A DNA stretch of 64,000 nucleotides, from assembly GCF_050433225.1 (NCBI RefSeq), contig NZ_JBNPXQ010000008.1:281792-345791 (forward strand). Direction: 5' to 3'. Position 1 is the first letter of the stretch. Every line of letters starts with the position of its first letter. The notes under the pieces were generated by a model. It saw only the letters and a list, made by a program, of their open reading frames with translations. It ran no database searches and was not told where the DNA came from. Shown here one piece after another: positions 1 through 9,321 of the stretch. This stretch comes from Sphingomonas_D zeicaulis. GTDB taxonomy: Bacteria; Pseudomonadota; Alphaproteobacteria; Sphingomonadales; Sphingomonadaceae. The position numbers and the translations under genes were made by a program.

Positions 1-464
1 ATCGTCGTGCGCGTCGAGACCACGCCCGCGGCCGCCAGCCTTTGCTCGGCCGCGAGATGCCCCAACGCCGCGCGCGCGGCGATGACATTGGCCTCGGCAT
101 CGGCAAGGTCGGCGGTGGCCGCGGCGAGCTTCGCGTCGAACTCCTCGGCGTCGATCCGGACCAGCGGATCGCCCGCACGCACCCTCTGATTGTCCTTCAC
201 CAGCACCTCGGCGACCAGCCCGCGCACCTTGGGCGCCACCGTCGTCGCATCGGCGGCGACATAGGCGTCGTCGGTCGATTCGGCGGAAGGGGCGGCGGTG
301 ATCCACGCGACCCCACCCAGCGCCACCGCCAGGGCAACGCCGGAAACCACCCACACGCGCGGCACGCGGCGGCGCGGCTTTGCCGGGGCGGCGTTCTCCC
401 CCTCCGGCGCGGGCGCCGCTTCGTGCCGCAATTCGACCACCCGGTCTTCGATCTTCGTGCTCAT
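1..464 (-). CDS. EmrA/HlyD-family efflux adaptor, C-terminus off the window
   Basis: This is the periplasmic membrane-fusion subunit of a tripartite drug pump; its 3' part lies beyond the left edge. The visible 154 residues show a cytoplasmic N-terminus with a basic PRRR stretch, one transmembrane helix (about 36-54), the STDDAYVAAD motif typical of EmrA-type adaptors, a biotinyl-lipoyl-like strand (VAPKVRGLVAEVLVKDNQRV then AGDPLVRID), and the start of the alpha-helical hairpin. It diverges from the DHA2 pump at 539, so pump and adaptor are read from one short shared promoter region rather than in the usual emrAB order. Family assignment is secure; substrate is unknown. Confidence 0.9.
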   Translation of the reverse strand, partial: MSTKIEDRVVELRHEAAPAPEGENAAPAKPRRRVPRVWVVSGVALAVALGGVAWITAAPSAESTDDAYVAADATTVAPKVRGLVAEVLVKDNQRVRAGDPLVRIDAEEFDAKLAAATADLADAEANVIAARAALGHLAAEQRLAAAGVVSTRTT

Positions 465-497
465 GCGATGCCACCCCGAATGACGGTGCTTGATGAT

Positions 498-529
498 ATG
501 ATGAGTGTCATATATATGATGCTCATCAT
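498..529. promoter_or_regulatory. 32-bp near-perfect palindrome, probable efflux operator
   Basis: The arms are ATGATGAG and CTCATCAT around a self-complementary core TCATATATATGA; only a TG dinucleotide on each side breaks the symmetry. It lies 33 bp from the adaptor start and 9 bp before the pump start, in the only gap between them. A natural reading is the binding site of the TetR protein encoded at 3605, giving simultaneous control of both arms. The pairing of regulator and site is inference. Confidence 0.6.
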
Positions 530-538
530 TTGTCCAGT

Positions 539-2185
539 ATGGAGACGCGGGTGGGGACGGCAGCTTCAGGAGCGGCGCCGGCATCGGGCTGGCTGGTGGG
601 GCTGTCGCAGGATTGGTCCGCCGATCCGGCGGCGATGCCGACGGCGCGGAAATATCTCATCTTCGGGGTGATGGCGTTCGGCCAGTTCATGGCGCTGTTC
701 GACATCCAGATCGTCTCCGCCTCATTGTCAGACGTGCAGGCGGGGCTGGCGGCGGGGCCGGACGAGGTGAGCTGGGTGCAGACCGCCTATCTGATGGCCG
801 AACTCGTGATGATCCCGCTCTCCGCCTATCTCGCGCGGGCGATGTCGACGCGCTGGCTGTTCATGCTGTCGGCGGGGCTGTTCACCGCCTCCAGCCTGTT
901 GTGCGGCCTCGCCTGGAACATGGAGTCGATGATCGCCTTCCGCGCGCTGCAGGGCTTCACCGGCGGCGCGATGGTGCCGTTGGTGTTCGCGGTGGGCTTC
1001 ACATTGTTCACCGGCAAGCAGCGCGCGATGATCCCGGCGATCCTCGGCACCGTCGCGGTGATCGCGCCGACCCTGGGGCCGACGGTGGGCGGGCTCATCA
1101 CCCAGGCGTTCGACTGGCGCTGGCTGTTCTTCATCAACATCGTGCCGGGCATCATCGTCACCGCGCTCTCCGCGCTGATCCTGCGCGTCGACCGCGCCCA
1201 GCCGGCGATGTTCGCGCGGATCGACTGGAGCCACTTCATCGCGATGGCGGTGTTCCTCGGCGGGCTGCAGTTCGTGCTGGAGGAAGGGCCGCGCAACGAC
1301 TGGTTCGGCGATCCGGAAATCGCGATCGGCGCCTGGCTTTCCTTCGTCGCCTTCCTGCTGTTCCTCGAACGCGCCTTCTTCTCGAAGAACCCGATCGTGA
1401 CCTTGAAGCCGTTCCGCCGGCCGATCTTCGCCTTCGCCTGCCTGTTCAGCCTCGTCATCGGCTTCGGCATGTATGCCTCGATCTATCTGATCCCGGTCTA
1501 TCTGGCGCGGGTGCGGGGGTTCGACAGCCTGCAGATCGGCACCACCGTGTTCGTCGTCGGCGTCGCGCAACTGCTCAGCACCGTCATTGCCGCCTCGCTC
1601 AGCCAGCGGATCGACATGCGCTGGATGATCGCGGTGGGCCTCACCCTGTTCGCGTGGAGCCTTTGGCTGACCTCACACATGACGAGCGAATGGGGCTTCT
1701 GGGAACTGGCCTTCCCGCAGGCGGTCCGCGGCCTCGCGCTGATGCTGTGCATCGTCCCCAGCGTGAACATGGCGCTCTCCGCCTTTCCGCCGGCCGAGCT
1801 CGGCGCGGCATCGGGGCTGTTCAACCTGATGCGCAATCTGGGCGGCGCGGTGGGGATCGCGGTGGTCAACACCTGGCTGCAGGACGATACGCGCATCGCC
1901 GCGGCACGGCTGGGCGAGGCGCTGGGCCATCATGCGACCAGCGCGACCGAACAGGTGCAGGCCCTCGCCGGCCGCCTCGCCGCTACCATCGCCGACCCTG
2001 CGGAGGCGCAGGTTACAGCCAGCGGCATGTTCGCCCGCATCGTCGGCCGCCAAGCGCTGACGCTCGCCTTCGACGATGTGTTCCGGCTGATGGCGTGGAT
2101 GTTCCTCGTCGCACTGGTGCTCGTTCCCTTCTGCCGACAGGCGCCCGGCGCAACGCCGCCGCCCGCCGATGCCGCCGCTCATTGA
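539..2185 (+). CDS. DHA2 (EmrB/QacA) family MFS drug transporter
   Basis: A 548-residue, 14-helix proton-driven exporter that should pair with the divergent adaptor and the outer-membrane factor just downstream. Motifs include FMALFDIQIVSASL in helix 1, the loop with RALQGFTGGAMVPLVF, and GPTVGGLITQAFDWRWLFFINIVPG (DHA2 motif C region, described here in part). The start at 539 is the first ATG; an in-frame TTG lies at 530 and a later ATG at 635 directly before helix 1. No clear Shine-Dalgarno precedes 539, so the start is uncertain. The hydrophilic first 30 residues (with a W-x-x-x-L-S-x-D-W stretch) resemble other sphingomonad members of the family. Confidence 0.9.
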   Translation: METRVGTAASGAAPASGWLVGLSQDWSADPAAMPTARKYLIFGVMAFGQFMALFDIQIVSASLSDVQAGLAAGPDEVSWVQTAYLMAELVMIPLSAYLARAMSTRWLFMLSAGLFTASSLLCGLAWNMESMIAFRALQGFTGGAMVPLVFAVGFTLFTGKQRAMIPAILGTVAVIAPTLGPTVGGLITQAFDWRWLFFINIVPGIIVTALSALILRVDRAQPAMFARIDWSHFIAMAVFLGGLQFVLEEGPRNDWFGDPEIAIGAWLSFVAFLLFLERAFFSKNPIVTLKPFRRPIFAFACLFSLVIGFGMYASIYLIPVYLARVRGFDSLQIGTTVFVVGVAQLLSTVIAASLSQRIDMRWMIAVGLTLFAWSLWLTSHMTSEWGFWELAFPQAVRGLALMLCIVPSVNMALSAFPPAELGAASGLFNLMRNLGGAVGIAVVNTWLQDDTRIAAARLGEALGHHATSATEQVQALAGRLAATIADPAEAQVTASGMFARIVGRQALTLAFDDVFRLMAWMFLVALVLVPFCRQAPGATPPPADAAAH

Positions 2186-2195
2186 GGATATTGCG

Positions 2196-3596
2196 ATGCG
2201 CTTCTCTCTTCTGCTACTTGGCGCCACCGCGCTTTCCGCGTGCACCGTCGGCCCGGACCACCTGCCGCCCCAGGTGGCGCTGACACCCACCTACGTCACC
2301 GTCGCACCGATCGCGCCGGCGGAGGCGGCGTGGTGGCGGGCGTTCGGCGATCCGTTGCTCGACCAAGTGGTGGTGCGGGTGCAGGCGCAGAATCTCGACA
2401 TCGCCGCCGCCGGCGCGCGGATCGACCAAGCGCGCGCCGCGGCCCAAGGCGCGGGAGCGGCATTGTTGCCGACGGTCGATGTCGCGGCGTCGGCGGACGC
2501 GAACCGCCAGTCCCGTCGCACCCCGATCGGCGGCGCGGCGGCCAGCCTCGGCTTCCCGCGCAATTATGAGCTTTATCAGGCCGGCGCCTCGGCAAGCTGG
2601 GAGATCGACCTGTTCGGCGGGCTGCGTCGCGGTCGCGAGGCGGCGCGCGCCGACCTCGTCGGCAGCGTCGCCGACGCCGATGCGGTGCGGCTGAGCATGA
2701 CCGCCGAGGCGGTGGACGCCTATCTCCTGCTCCGCGGGCTCCAGGCACGGCTGGACGTGGCGGAACGGCAATTGGCGGTGCGCCGCGATCTGGTTGGACT
2801 GATCCGCCAGCGCGCCGAACAGGGCATCGCCGCCGACCGTGAACTCAACGGCGCGCTCGGCGAGCAGCAGGGGATCGAGGCGGACCTGCCGCGGCTGCGC
2901 GCGGGCATCGCCGCGCAGATGAACCGGCTGGATATATTGATGGGCGCGCAGGCCGGCACCTATCGCGCCGAACTGGCGACGGTGGGTGCGATCCCGCGCG
3001 CACCGGATCCTTCGGGCAGCGCGGTGCCGGCAGACCTCATGCGGCGCCGGCCCGATCTGGTCGCGGCCGAAAGGCGGGTGGCGGCGGCGGACGCGCGGAT
3101 CGGCGTGGCGATGGCGGACTATTATCCGCACCTCTCACTTGGCGGACTGATCGGCTTTGCCGGCACCGCCACCGGCAGCCTGTTCACCGGCGGCGCGCTG
3201 CAGGCGCAGGGCGGGGCGGGGCTGCGTTGGCGGCTGTTCGATTTCGGCAAGGTCGATGCCGAGGTTGCGGGCGCGCGCGGCCGCTCCGCCGAGGCGCTGA
3301 TCGTCTATCGCGGCACGGTGCTACGCGCGACCGAGGAGGTGGAGACGGCGCTCGTCCGCCTCGTCGAGGGCCGCGCCGAAGTAGCGAGCCTCACCGAACA
3401 GGTCGCGGTGCTGCGCCGCGCGCGCGGGCAGGCGCAGGCAGCCTATGAAAGTGGCGCGGTGGCGCTCGTCGACGTGCTGGATGCCGATCGCGCCTTGCTG
3501 GAGGCGTCGGACCGGTTGGCGACCGCCGAGGCGGACACGGCGCGTGCATCGGTCGCGGCGATACGCGCGCTCGGCGGCGGTTACCAGAGTGTGTAG
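2196..3596 (+). CDS. NodT-family outer-membrane efflux lipoprotein
   Basis: A TolC-like outer-membrane channel of 466 residues that completes the tripartite pump. The signal peptide ends in the lipobox LSAC (Cys16) followed by TVGPDH, the usual NodT/OprM opening. Two OEP repeats follow, with the characteristic motif PADLMRRRPDLVAAERRVAAADARIGVA in the middle (about residues 275-302). The start at 2196 is chosen because TGAGGAT sits 7 bp upstream and the signal peptide begins there; the frame is open upstream to 2169 and overlaps the pump gene. Same-strand spacing implies one transcript with the pump and the TetR gene. Confidence 0.92.
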   Translation: MRFSLLLLGATALSACTVGPDHLPPQVALTPTYVTVAPIAPAEAAWWRAFGDPLLDQVVVRVQAQNLDIAAAGARIDQARAAAQGAGAALLPTVDVAASADANRQSRRTPIGGAAASLGFPRNYELYQAGASASWEIDLFGGLRRGREAARADLVGSVADADAVRLSMTAEAVDAYLLLRGLQARLDVAERQLAVRRDLVGLIRQRAEQGIAADRELNGALGEQQGIEADLPRLRAGIAAQMNRLDILMGAQAGTYRAELATVGAIPRAPDPSGSAVPADLMRRRPDLVAAERRVAAADARIGVAMADYYPHLSLGGLIGFAGTATGSLFTGGALQAQGGAGLRWRLFDFGKVDAEVAGARGRSAEALIVYRGTVLRATEEVETALVRLVEGRAEVASLTEQVAVLRRARGQAQAAYESGAVALVDVLDADRALLEASDRLATAEADTARASVAAIRALGGGYQSV

Positions 3597-3604
3597 AGGG
3601 GGTC

Positions 3605-4189
3605 ATGGCTGACAAGACTGCCCACAAGGCGAAAACCCGCGCACGCATCCTCGACGAGGCGGCGATGGCGATGCGCGCGCGCGGATCGGACGGGATCGGC
3701 GTATCCGAACTGATGAAGCGCGCCGGGCTGACGCATGGCGGCTTCTACGCGCATTTCACATCGCGCGACGATCTGGTCGCCCACGCGGTGCACCGCATGT
3801 TTCAGGACAGCGCGGCAATGGTCGCGCGCTATCTGGGCGATGCGCCGGACGGTGCCGGGCTGGCGGCGCTGATCGACTTCTACCTTTCCGATTTTGCGAT
3901 GCGCGCCGCCGATCGCGGCTGCCCGCTGCCTGCGCTGACCGGCGAGGCGGCCCGGATGCCGGAGGCGGCACGGGCGCGGTTCGAGAAGGGCGTGGCAGGC
4001 TTCCGGGCCGCGATCGCGCGGGCGCTGACGGCGATGGGAAAGCCGGATGCGGAGACGCTGGCCGCCTCGGTGCTGGCGGAACTGGTCGGCACGATGGCGC
4101 TGGCACGGTCGTTCGCGGATGAGGCAACGGGCGCCGAGATGCTCGCTGCCGCGCGCAAGGGGTTGAAGGAACGGCTGGGCCTTACTTAA
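3605..4189 (+). CDS. TetR/AcrR family transcriptional regulator
   Basis: A 194-residue regulator with an N-terminal helix-turn-helix (about residues 10-55; VSELMKRAGLTHGGFYAHF is the recognition region) and a helical ligand domain. It begins 8 bp after the outer-membrane lipoprotein stop, so it is the last gene of the efflux transcript, and probably represses the pump through the palindrome at 498-529. The GGFYAHF form of the motif is common in regulators of efflux and detoxification genes. The inducer cannot be read from sequence. Confidence 0.88.
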   Translation: MADKTAHKAKTRARILDEAAMAMRARGSDGIGVSELMKRAGLTHGGFYAHFTSRDDLVAHAVHRMFQDSAAMVARYLGDAPDGAGLAALIDFYLSDFAMRAADRGCPLPALTGEAARMPEAARARFEKGVAGFRAAIARALTAMGKPDAETLAASVLAELVGTMALARSFADEATGAEMLAAARKGLKERLGLT

Positions 4190-4219
4190 TCCCCCTCCCG
4201 CAAGTCAGAGGGGAGCAGG

Positions 4220-5419
4220 CTAGAGATACCGCACCCACCATGCCCCGCTCGCGCGCTTGAACGCCGCGAACCTGCGACACGCGAACCAGCACGGCACCGC
4301 GACTAGCCCGGCAAGCAGCCACAGCGCGCCCAGCGTGGGCACGCTCACCAGCCCGTCCGTCCCCAGCATCGCGCCAACCAGCCGGTTCAGCGCGTGCAGC
4401 ACGTAGAGGTGCAGGATGTAGAAGAATAAGGGCGCCGATCCGAACACCGCGAGCAGCCGCACGGGCATCTGCGGCACCCGCTCCAGCCCTGCGAGCAGCA
4501 GCGCCCCGGTGCCCAGCGTCAGCATCAGGAAGTCCGCCGAGGGCGGATATTTGGTGAGGTTGAGGAAGCTCATCGCGGTGCCGGTCATGTCGGGCTGTGG
4601 CGCCCACGGCAGCGGCTCGCCATAGAGGTTGATCATCCGCAGCACCGCGAACAGCGCCAGCGCCGCCGCGCCGGTGATGGCCAGCGCCCGTCCGCGCCGG
4701 GCCGCATCGACGCCGCGCGCGAACCACGGGCCTGCGGCATAGCCCAGCGCGATCACGCCGATCCATGGCAGCAGCGGGTAGGATGTCCGCGCCTCGCCAC
4801 CCCAGGGCAGGGAGATCAGCCCGCGATCGTGGAGCACCGCCCACAGCGCATGGCCCGGTTCCCCGGCGGCGACGTGGATCGGATCGAGCAGGTTATGGCC
4901 GAACAGGATGACGAGCCCGATCGCCGCCACCGCCGCGCGGGGCAGGTGGACGACCGCGGCGAGCGCCAGCATCGACAGGCCGATCGCCCAGATCACCTGC
5001 AGAAAGGTTCGTTCGGGCGTAGGATCGAAGGTCCAGGCAAAGCTCACCACGGTCAGTTCCAGCGCGATCAAAAACAGCCCGCGCTTCGCGAGGAAGGCGG
5101 AGGCTGCCCGCGCGCCGCCGCGCGGCTGGGCATAGAGCCAGGCGGCGATGCCGGTCAGCGCCACGAACACCGGCGCGCAGAGATGCGCGGCGAGGCGGGT
5201 GAAGAACAGGGCCGGCGGCGTGATCGCGACATCCATCGGATCGCTGACCTGCGCATGCAGGAAGAAGAACTCGCGCGTGTGATCGACCAGCATCAGCAGC
5301 ATCACCAACCCGCGCAGCCCGTCGATCGAGGCGATGCGGGCGGAGGCGGTGGTGTCGGCAACCGCGTGCGGAGCCGCGTAAGGCAGGGCTGTGGGTGACC
5401 TGGGCAGACTTGACAGCAT
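4220..5419 (-). CDS. DUF1624 / acyltransferase-like integral membrane protein
   Basis: A 399-residue polytopic membrane protein. It opens with IASIDGLRGLVMLLMLVDHTREFFF, where IDxLRGxxMLxMxxDH marks the DUF1624 / heparan-alpha-glucosaminide N-acetyltransferase-like group; roughly ten hydrophobic helices follow. Members may move acyl groups across membranes, but no substrate is shown here. ATG 5419 is preferred over 5425 because GGAAGG lies 6 bp upstream of 5419 and abuts 5425. It diverges from the TonB receptor with only about 53 bp between starts. Confidence 0.7.
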   Translation of the reverse strand: MLSSLPRSPTALPYAAPHAVADTTASARIASIDGLRGLVMLLMLVDHTREFFFLHAQVSDPMDVAITPPALFFTRLAAHLCAPVFVALTGIAAWLYAQPRGGARAASAFLAKRGLFLIALELTVVSFAWTFDPTPERTFLQVIWAIGLSMLALAAVVHLPRAAVAAIGLVILFGHNLLDPIHVAAGEPGHALWAVLHDRGLISLPWGGEARTSYPLLPWIGVIALGYAAGPWFARGVDAARRGRALAITGAAALALFAVLRMINLYGEPLPWAPQPDMTGTAMSFLNLTKYPPSADFLMLTLGTGALLLAGLERVPQMPVRLLAVFGSAPLFFYILHLYVLHALNRLVGAMLGTDGLVSVPTLGALWLLAGLVAVPCWFACRRFAAFKRASGAWWVRYL

Positions 5420-5472
5420 GAACATCCTTCCGCCATCCGCGATGTTACATCATCACTCGAAAGGCAAGCCTT

Positions 5473-7530
5473 TTGCTCGTCCGCGTTCCGACGGCAGCCC
5501 TGCTGTCGCCCCTGTTGCTTTGCGCTTTCCCTGCCGCCGCCGAGACCGCGGCGGACGGCTCCGGCGATATCGTTGTGCTCGGCACCCGCCCATCGCGGGG
5601 CGACCCGACCCTCTCGTCGGATAGCGTGACCGAGGCGATGTCGCAGTCCAGCCGGTCGATCGAGCGCGACATGCTGACCGCTGCGGGCGCCTATCGGCTG
5701 GCGGATGCGCTTGAACTGGTCAGCGGCGTCAGCAACCAGAACAATCGCGGCGGTTTCCTCGACAATTTCGCGATCCGCGGCTTCCTCGGCACACCCGATG
5801 GCGGCGCCGAATATTATGTCGACGGCTTCCTCGCCAACCGCGGCATGGCGCCGCCGCGCGACCCCGCTACCGCGGAGCGCATCGAGCTGCTCAAGGGCCC
5901 GGCCGGCGCGCTGTTCGGAGACATCGATCCGGGCGGGCGCGTCAACATCGTCTCCAAGGCGCCGCGCTTCGTGCCGGCGGCAAGCGCGATATTGACCTAT
6001 GGCTCGTTCGACACACGCCGCATCGAGCTCGACGCGACCGGACCGCTCGGTGCGACCCTGGCGGCGCGGATCGTGGTGGCGGCGGAGGACAGCGATGGCT
6101 GGCGCGACCATGTCTCGCTCAGGCGCCGGGTAATCGCACCCTTGCTGAGCTGGACGCCCAGCGACGCGTTGCGGCTAACCTATGTCGGTGAGATCACCCG
6201 CTTCGATGCGCCCTTCGATCGCGGCGTGCCGGCGGTCAACGGCGATGCCAACGCGCTGCCCCGGTCCAACTTCTATGGCGAGCCCGGTGACGGCGTCACC
6301 CGCTTTCGCAACCGGCGCCATCAGGTGACGATGCTGGCCGATCTCGGTGGCACCTGGTCGGTCAACGGTGGCATCGCCTGGCGGACCGGATCGCTGCGCG
6401 GCTTCTCGTCGGATCAGTCGCGGCTGGTGGGCGAAAGGACGCTGTGGCGGCAGCGGCGGTCGCGCGGCTATGAGGTGGAGGATCTTTCGGCGCGGCTGGA
6501 ACTGCGCGGGCAGGTCGGCGCGCACCGGCTGAGCATCGGGCTGAAGGGCTATACGCTCGACTATCGCGAACTGCTCACCCGCCGCAATCCGAGCGCCGCC
6601 GCGCCGCACGCAATCGATCTTTACGATCCGGTCTATGGCGGCACCGCGCTGCCGCTGCTGCCCTTCACCGACAATCGCGAGCGGCGGCGCGCGGCCACGC
6701 TCTATGTGCAGGATATGTGGGATGTGAGCGACCGGCTGACCCTGACCGGCGGCACGCGGATCGACCCCTATCGCCAGACCGTGCGCAACAACCTCACCGG
6801 CGTAGAGGGGCGGACGGTGGACGAGCCGGTCAATTTCCGCATCGGCGCGCGCTATCGGCTGAGCGAGGTCGTGTCGCTGCACGCCAATTGGGGCGAGAGC
6901 TTCCTGCTCAATTCGGGCACCGGCCGCGACGGCGCCGGCTTCGCCCCCGAACGCGGCAGGGGCTATGAGTTGGGCATGGCGGCGGCGTGGCCGGGGATCG
7001 ACCTGGCGGTGACCGTCTTCGACATCGAGAAGCAGGGCATCCTCACCAACGATCCGGTCGATTCGTCCTACCTCACCCCGATCGGCAAGCTGCGCAGCCG
7101 CGGGGTCGAGCTGGACGGATCGGTGAAACTTGGCAGCCACTGGCAGATCGTCGCCAACTATGCCTGGACCCACGCCCGCGCGGACGACGCGACCTTCGCC
7201 ACGCCCGACGTACTCAACGTGCCCGAACATGCCGGCACGCTCTTCGCGCTCGGCCGTTTCCTCGATGCGCGCGGCCGCGGCGTTTCGGTCAGCGCCGGCG
7301 TCTCCTATGTCGGCGCCCGCGCTGGCGCGATCGATGGCAGCGGGTTGGTGCTGCCGGACTATGCGAAGGCCAAGGCCGCGATCGATTATGCGCTGAATGA
7401 TCGCATTGGGGTGCGGCTGGAGGCGGACAATCTGTTCGACGCACATTATGCGCAAAGTTCATATAGCCTGATGTGGGTGTTTCCCGGCGTGCCGCGGACG
7501 GTAAGGGTCTCGGTGAGGGTGGGATTGTAG
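5473..7530 (+). CDS. TonB-dependent siderophore receptor
   Basis: A 685-residue outer-membrane receptor that imports ferric-siderophore-type ligands using TonB energy. A signal peptide ends near FPAAAE; a TonB-box-like DIVVLGTR follows, then the plug domain (NNRGGFLDNFAIRGF; ERIELLKGPAGALFGDIDPGG) and the beta-barrel. The C-terminus ends in the aromatic-rich strand RTVRVSVRVGL. The apparent start is TTG at 5473 with AAAGG about 10 bp upstream; it places the signal peptide exactly at the N-terminus. No Fur box was recognised in the 53-bp divergent gap. The following hydrolase may share its transcript. Confidence 0.9.
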   Translation: MLVRVPTAALLSPLLLCAFPAAAETAADGSGDIVVLGTRPSRGDPTLSSDSVTEAMSQSSRSIERDMLTAAGAYRLADALELVSGVSNQNNRGGFLDNFAIRGFLGTPDGGAEYYVDGFLANRGMAPPRDPATAERIELLKGPAGALFGDIDPGGRVNIVSKAPRFVPAASAILTYGSFDTRRIELDATGPLGATLAARIVVAAEDSDGWRDHVSLRRRVIAPLLSWTPSDALRLTYVGEITRFDAPFDRGVPAVNGDANALPRSNFYGEPGDGVTRFRNRRHQVTMLADLGGTWSVNGGIAWRTGSLRGFSSDQSRLVGERTLWRQRRSRGYEVEDLSARLELRGQVGAHRLSIGLKGYTLDYRELLTRRNPSAAAPHAIDLYDPVYGGTALPLLPFTDNRERRRAATLYVQDMWDVSDRLTLTGGTRIDPYRQTVRNNLTGVEGRTVDEPVNFRIGARYRLSEVVSLHANWGESFLLNSGTGRDGAGFAPERGRGYELGMAAAWPGIDLAVTVFDIEKQGILTNDPVDSSYLTPIGKLRSRGVELDGSVKLGSHWQIVANYAWTHARADDATFATPDVLNVPEHAGTLFALGRFLDARGRGVSVSAGVSYVGARAGAIDGSGLVLPDYAKAKAAIDYALNDRIGVRLEADNLFDAHYAQSSYSLMWVFPGVPRTVRVSVRVGL

Positions 7531-7560
7531 AGCCATGCGCGGCGGAGTTTTTGCCAGGTG

Positions 7561-8262
7561 ATGCCGAACCGTACGGAGCCGCTGCTGCTGATCCCCGGCC
7601 TGCTGTGCGACGCCGAATTGTGGCAGGCGCAGGTACGCGACCTCGCAGATGTCGCCGCGCCGCAGGTGCCGGACATGACGTTGGACGACAGCATCGCCGC
7701 GATGGCCACGCGCGTGCTGACGGCGGCACCGCCCCGCTTTGCGCTCGCCGCGCTTTCGATGGGCGGCTATGTCGCGTTCGAGATCCTGCGCCGCGCACCC
7801 GAACGCGTGAGCCGGCTCGCGCTGCTCGACACCAGCGCCGCGCCGGACAGCCCGGCACGCGCCGCCGAACGCCGCGCCGCGATCACTTCACTGGAACTGG
7901 GGCGGTTCGTTGGGGTAACCGGGCGGATGCTGCCGCAGCTCGTCCATCCCGATCATGTCGCCGGACCGGTGGGGCAGGCGGTGCAGGCAATGGCGTTGCG
8001 CGTGGGCGGCGATGCCTTCGTCCGCCAGCAACGCGCGATCCTTGGCCGGGTCGACAGCCGGCCGGATCTGGCGGCGATCACGGTGCCGACGCTGGTGGTG
8101 GTCGGTGCCGAAGATGTGCTGACCCCGGTGGCCGAGGCGCGCATCATCCATGAAGGGATCGTGGGCTCGGCGCTCGAAGTGGTCGAGGGCTGCGGGCATC
8201 TGCCGCCGATGGAGGAGCCGGAACGAACGACCGCGGTGCTGCGGGCGTGGCTGAAAGGCTGA
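7561..8262 (+). CDS. Alpha/beta-fold hydrolase (serine type)
   Basis: A 233-residue soluble hydrolase. The nucleophile elbow is ALSMGGYVAFE, an acid is likely in VVGAEDVLTPV, and the catalytic His in GCGHLPPMEEPE. The start is ATG 7561 (a GTG precedes it directly at 7558). The 30-bp gap after the TonB receptor suggests co-transcription, and hydrolysis of the imported ligand is possible, but the substrate is not evident. Ordinary length for the family. Confidence 0.82.
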   Translation: MPNRTEPLLLIPGLLCDAELWQAQVRDLADVAAPQVPDMTLDDSIAAMATRVLTAAPPRFALAALSMGGYVAFEILRRAPERVSRLALLDTSAAPDSPARAAERRAAITSLELGRFVGVTGRMLPQLVHPDHVAGPVGQAVQAMALRVGGDAFVRQQRAILGRVDSRPDLAAITVPTLVVVGAEDVLTPVAEARIIHEGIVGSALEVVEGCGHLPPMEEPERTTAVLRAWLKG

Positions 8263-8263
8263 T

Positions 8264-8296
8264 GTTCCTCCCCGACCTGAGGGGCCGGAGAGGAAC
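8264..8296. terminator. Hairpin between convergent hydrolase genes
   Basis: GTTCCTC at 8264-8270 pairs with GAGGAAC at 8290-8296; the loop carries CCCC and GGGG that can pair inside. It sits just after the stop at 8262 and before the converging stop at 8303, so it can end transcription from both sides. There is no strong U tract. Confidence 0.5.
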
Positions 8297-8302
8297 TGGC
8301 GG

Positions 8303-9184
8303 TTAGCCTATCGTCCTCGCCAGGAAGTCCCGCATCAACGGCACGATCTCTTCCAGCTTGTCCTCAAGCGCGAAATGGCCGGTATCCAGCAGGTGAAGCT
8401 CCGCGTCCGGCAGGTCGCGCAGATAGGCCTTCGCGCCCACCGGAGGGAAGATCACGTCGTTCGCGCCCCACACCACCAGCGTCGGCGGCTGGTGGGCCCG
8501 GAAATAGGCCTGGATCTCGGGATAGAGCGCTACGTTCGTCCGATAATCATAGACGATGTCGAGCTGGATATCGGTCATCCCCGGCCGGTCGAGGAAGAGC
8601 TGGTCGTGCAGCCACGCGGCGGGATCGAGCCGCGAGCGGTCATGCACGCCGGTCTCATATTGGAAGCGTGTGCCCTCGATGCCGAAGAAGGAACGCATCG
8701 CATCGCGATTGGCGGCGCTGTTGTCCGCCCATAAGGAGCGGGAGGAGGCCCAGAATTCCTCACCCAGCCCTTCCTCATAGGCATTGCCGTTCTGCGTGAT
8801 CAGCGCAGTCACCCGCTCAGGATGCTTGAGCGCCAGGCGGAAACCGGTCGGCGCGCCATAATCCATCACGTAGAGCGCGTAGCGCGTAGCGCCGAGCTGT
8901 TCGAGCAGCGCATCGACCGTGTCGGCAAACCCCGCGAAGCTGTAGACCGGATGGCCGCGCGGCGGCGCTTCGGAGAGGCCGAAACCCGGCAGGTCGGGCG
9001 CTATGACATGATAGCGGTCGGCGAGCGCGGGGATCAGCCGGCGGTACATGTGGGACGAGGTGGGATAGCCGTGCAGCAGCACCACGATCGGCGCATCGGC
9101 TGGGCCGGCCTCGCGATAGAAGATCTCGAGGCCGCTGACGGTGGCGGTGCGATGATGGGTGACGGGCAGCGCTTCTGTGGACAT
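8303..9184 (-). CDS. Alpha/beta hydrolase, haloalkane dehalogenase/epoxide hydrolase type
   Basis: A 293-residue hydrolase whose nucleophile position is an aspartate (YVMDYGAP) rather than serine, the hallmark of haloalkane dehalogenases and soluble epoxide hydrolases. The oxyanion segment is LLHGYPTSSHMYR, the second acid lies in VVWGANDVIFPP, and the base in LLDTGHFALED. ATG 9184 is preferred over 9190 because AGGAG lies 7-8 bp upstream of 9184. Homologues are often named alpha/beta hydrolase or haloalkane dehalogenase; the real substrate is unknown. It stands alone, 137 bp from the convergent end of GH115. Confidence 0.82.
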   Translation of the reverse strand: MSTEALPVTHHRTATVSGLEIFYREAGPADAPIVVLLHGYPTSSHMYRRLIPALADRYHVIAPDLPGFGLSEAPPRGHPVYSFAGFADTVDALLEQLGATRYALYVMDYGAPTGFRLALKHPERVTALITQNGNAYEEGLGEEFWASSRSLWADNSAANRDAMRSFFGIEGTRFQYETGVHDRSRLDPAAWLHDQLFLDRPGMTDIQLDIVYDYRTNVALYPEIQAYFRAHQPPTLVVWGANDVIFPPVGAKAYLRDLPDAELHLLDTGHFALEDKLEEIVPLMRDFLARTIG

Positions 9185-9321
9185 GGTCATTCTCCTTTTC
9201 GGCAGCGAAGGCCGTTGACGGAGGTTTTACGCCAGCCGGCAGGCAGCAATAATCCGCTTATGCTGAAAGAGATTGTTCCGGATCGCGGAATGGCTTGTGC
9301 ACGCGTTCAAGTATGCCCGCC

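Noticed and set aside
1..464. HlyD-family adaptor as the type I exporter for the RTX proteins
   Set aside because: Its STDDAYVAAD motif and pairing with a DHA2 pump mark it as an EmrA drug-efflux adaptor, and no ABC exporter is present.
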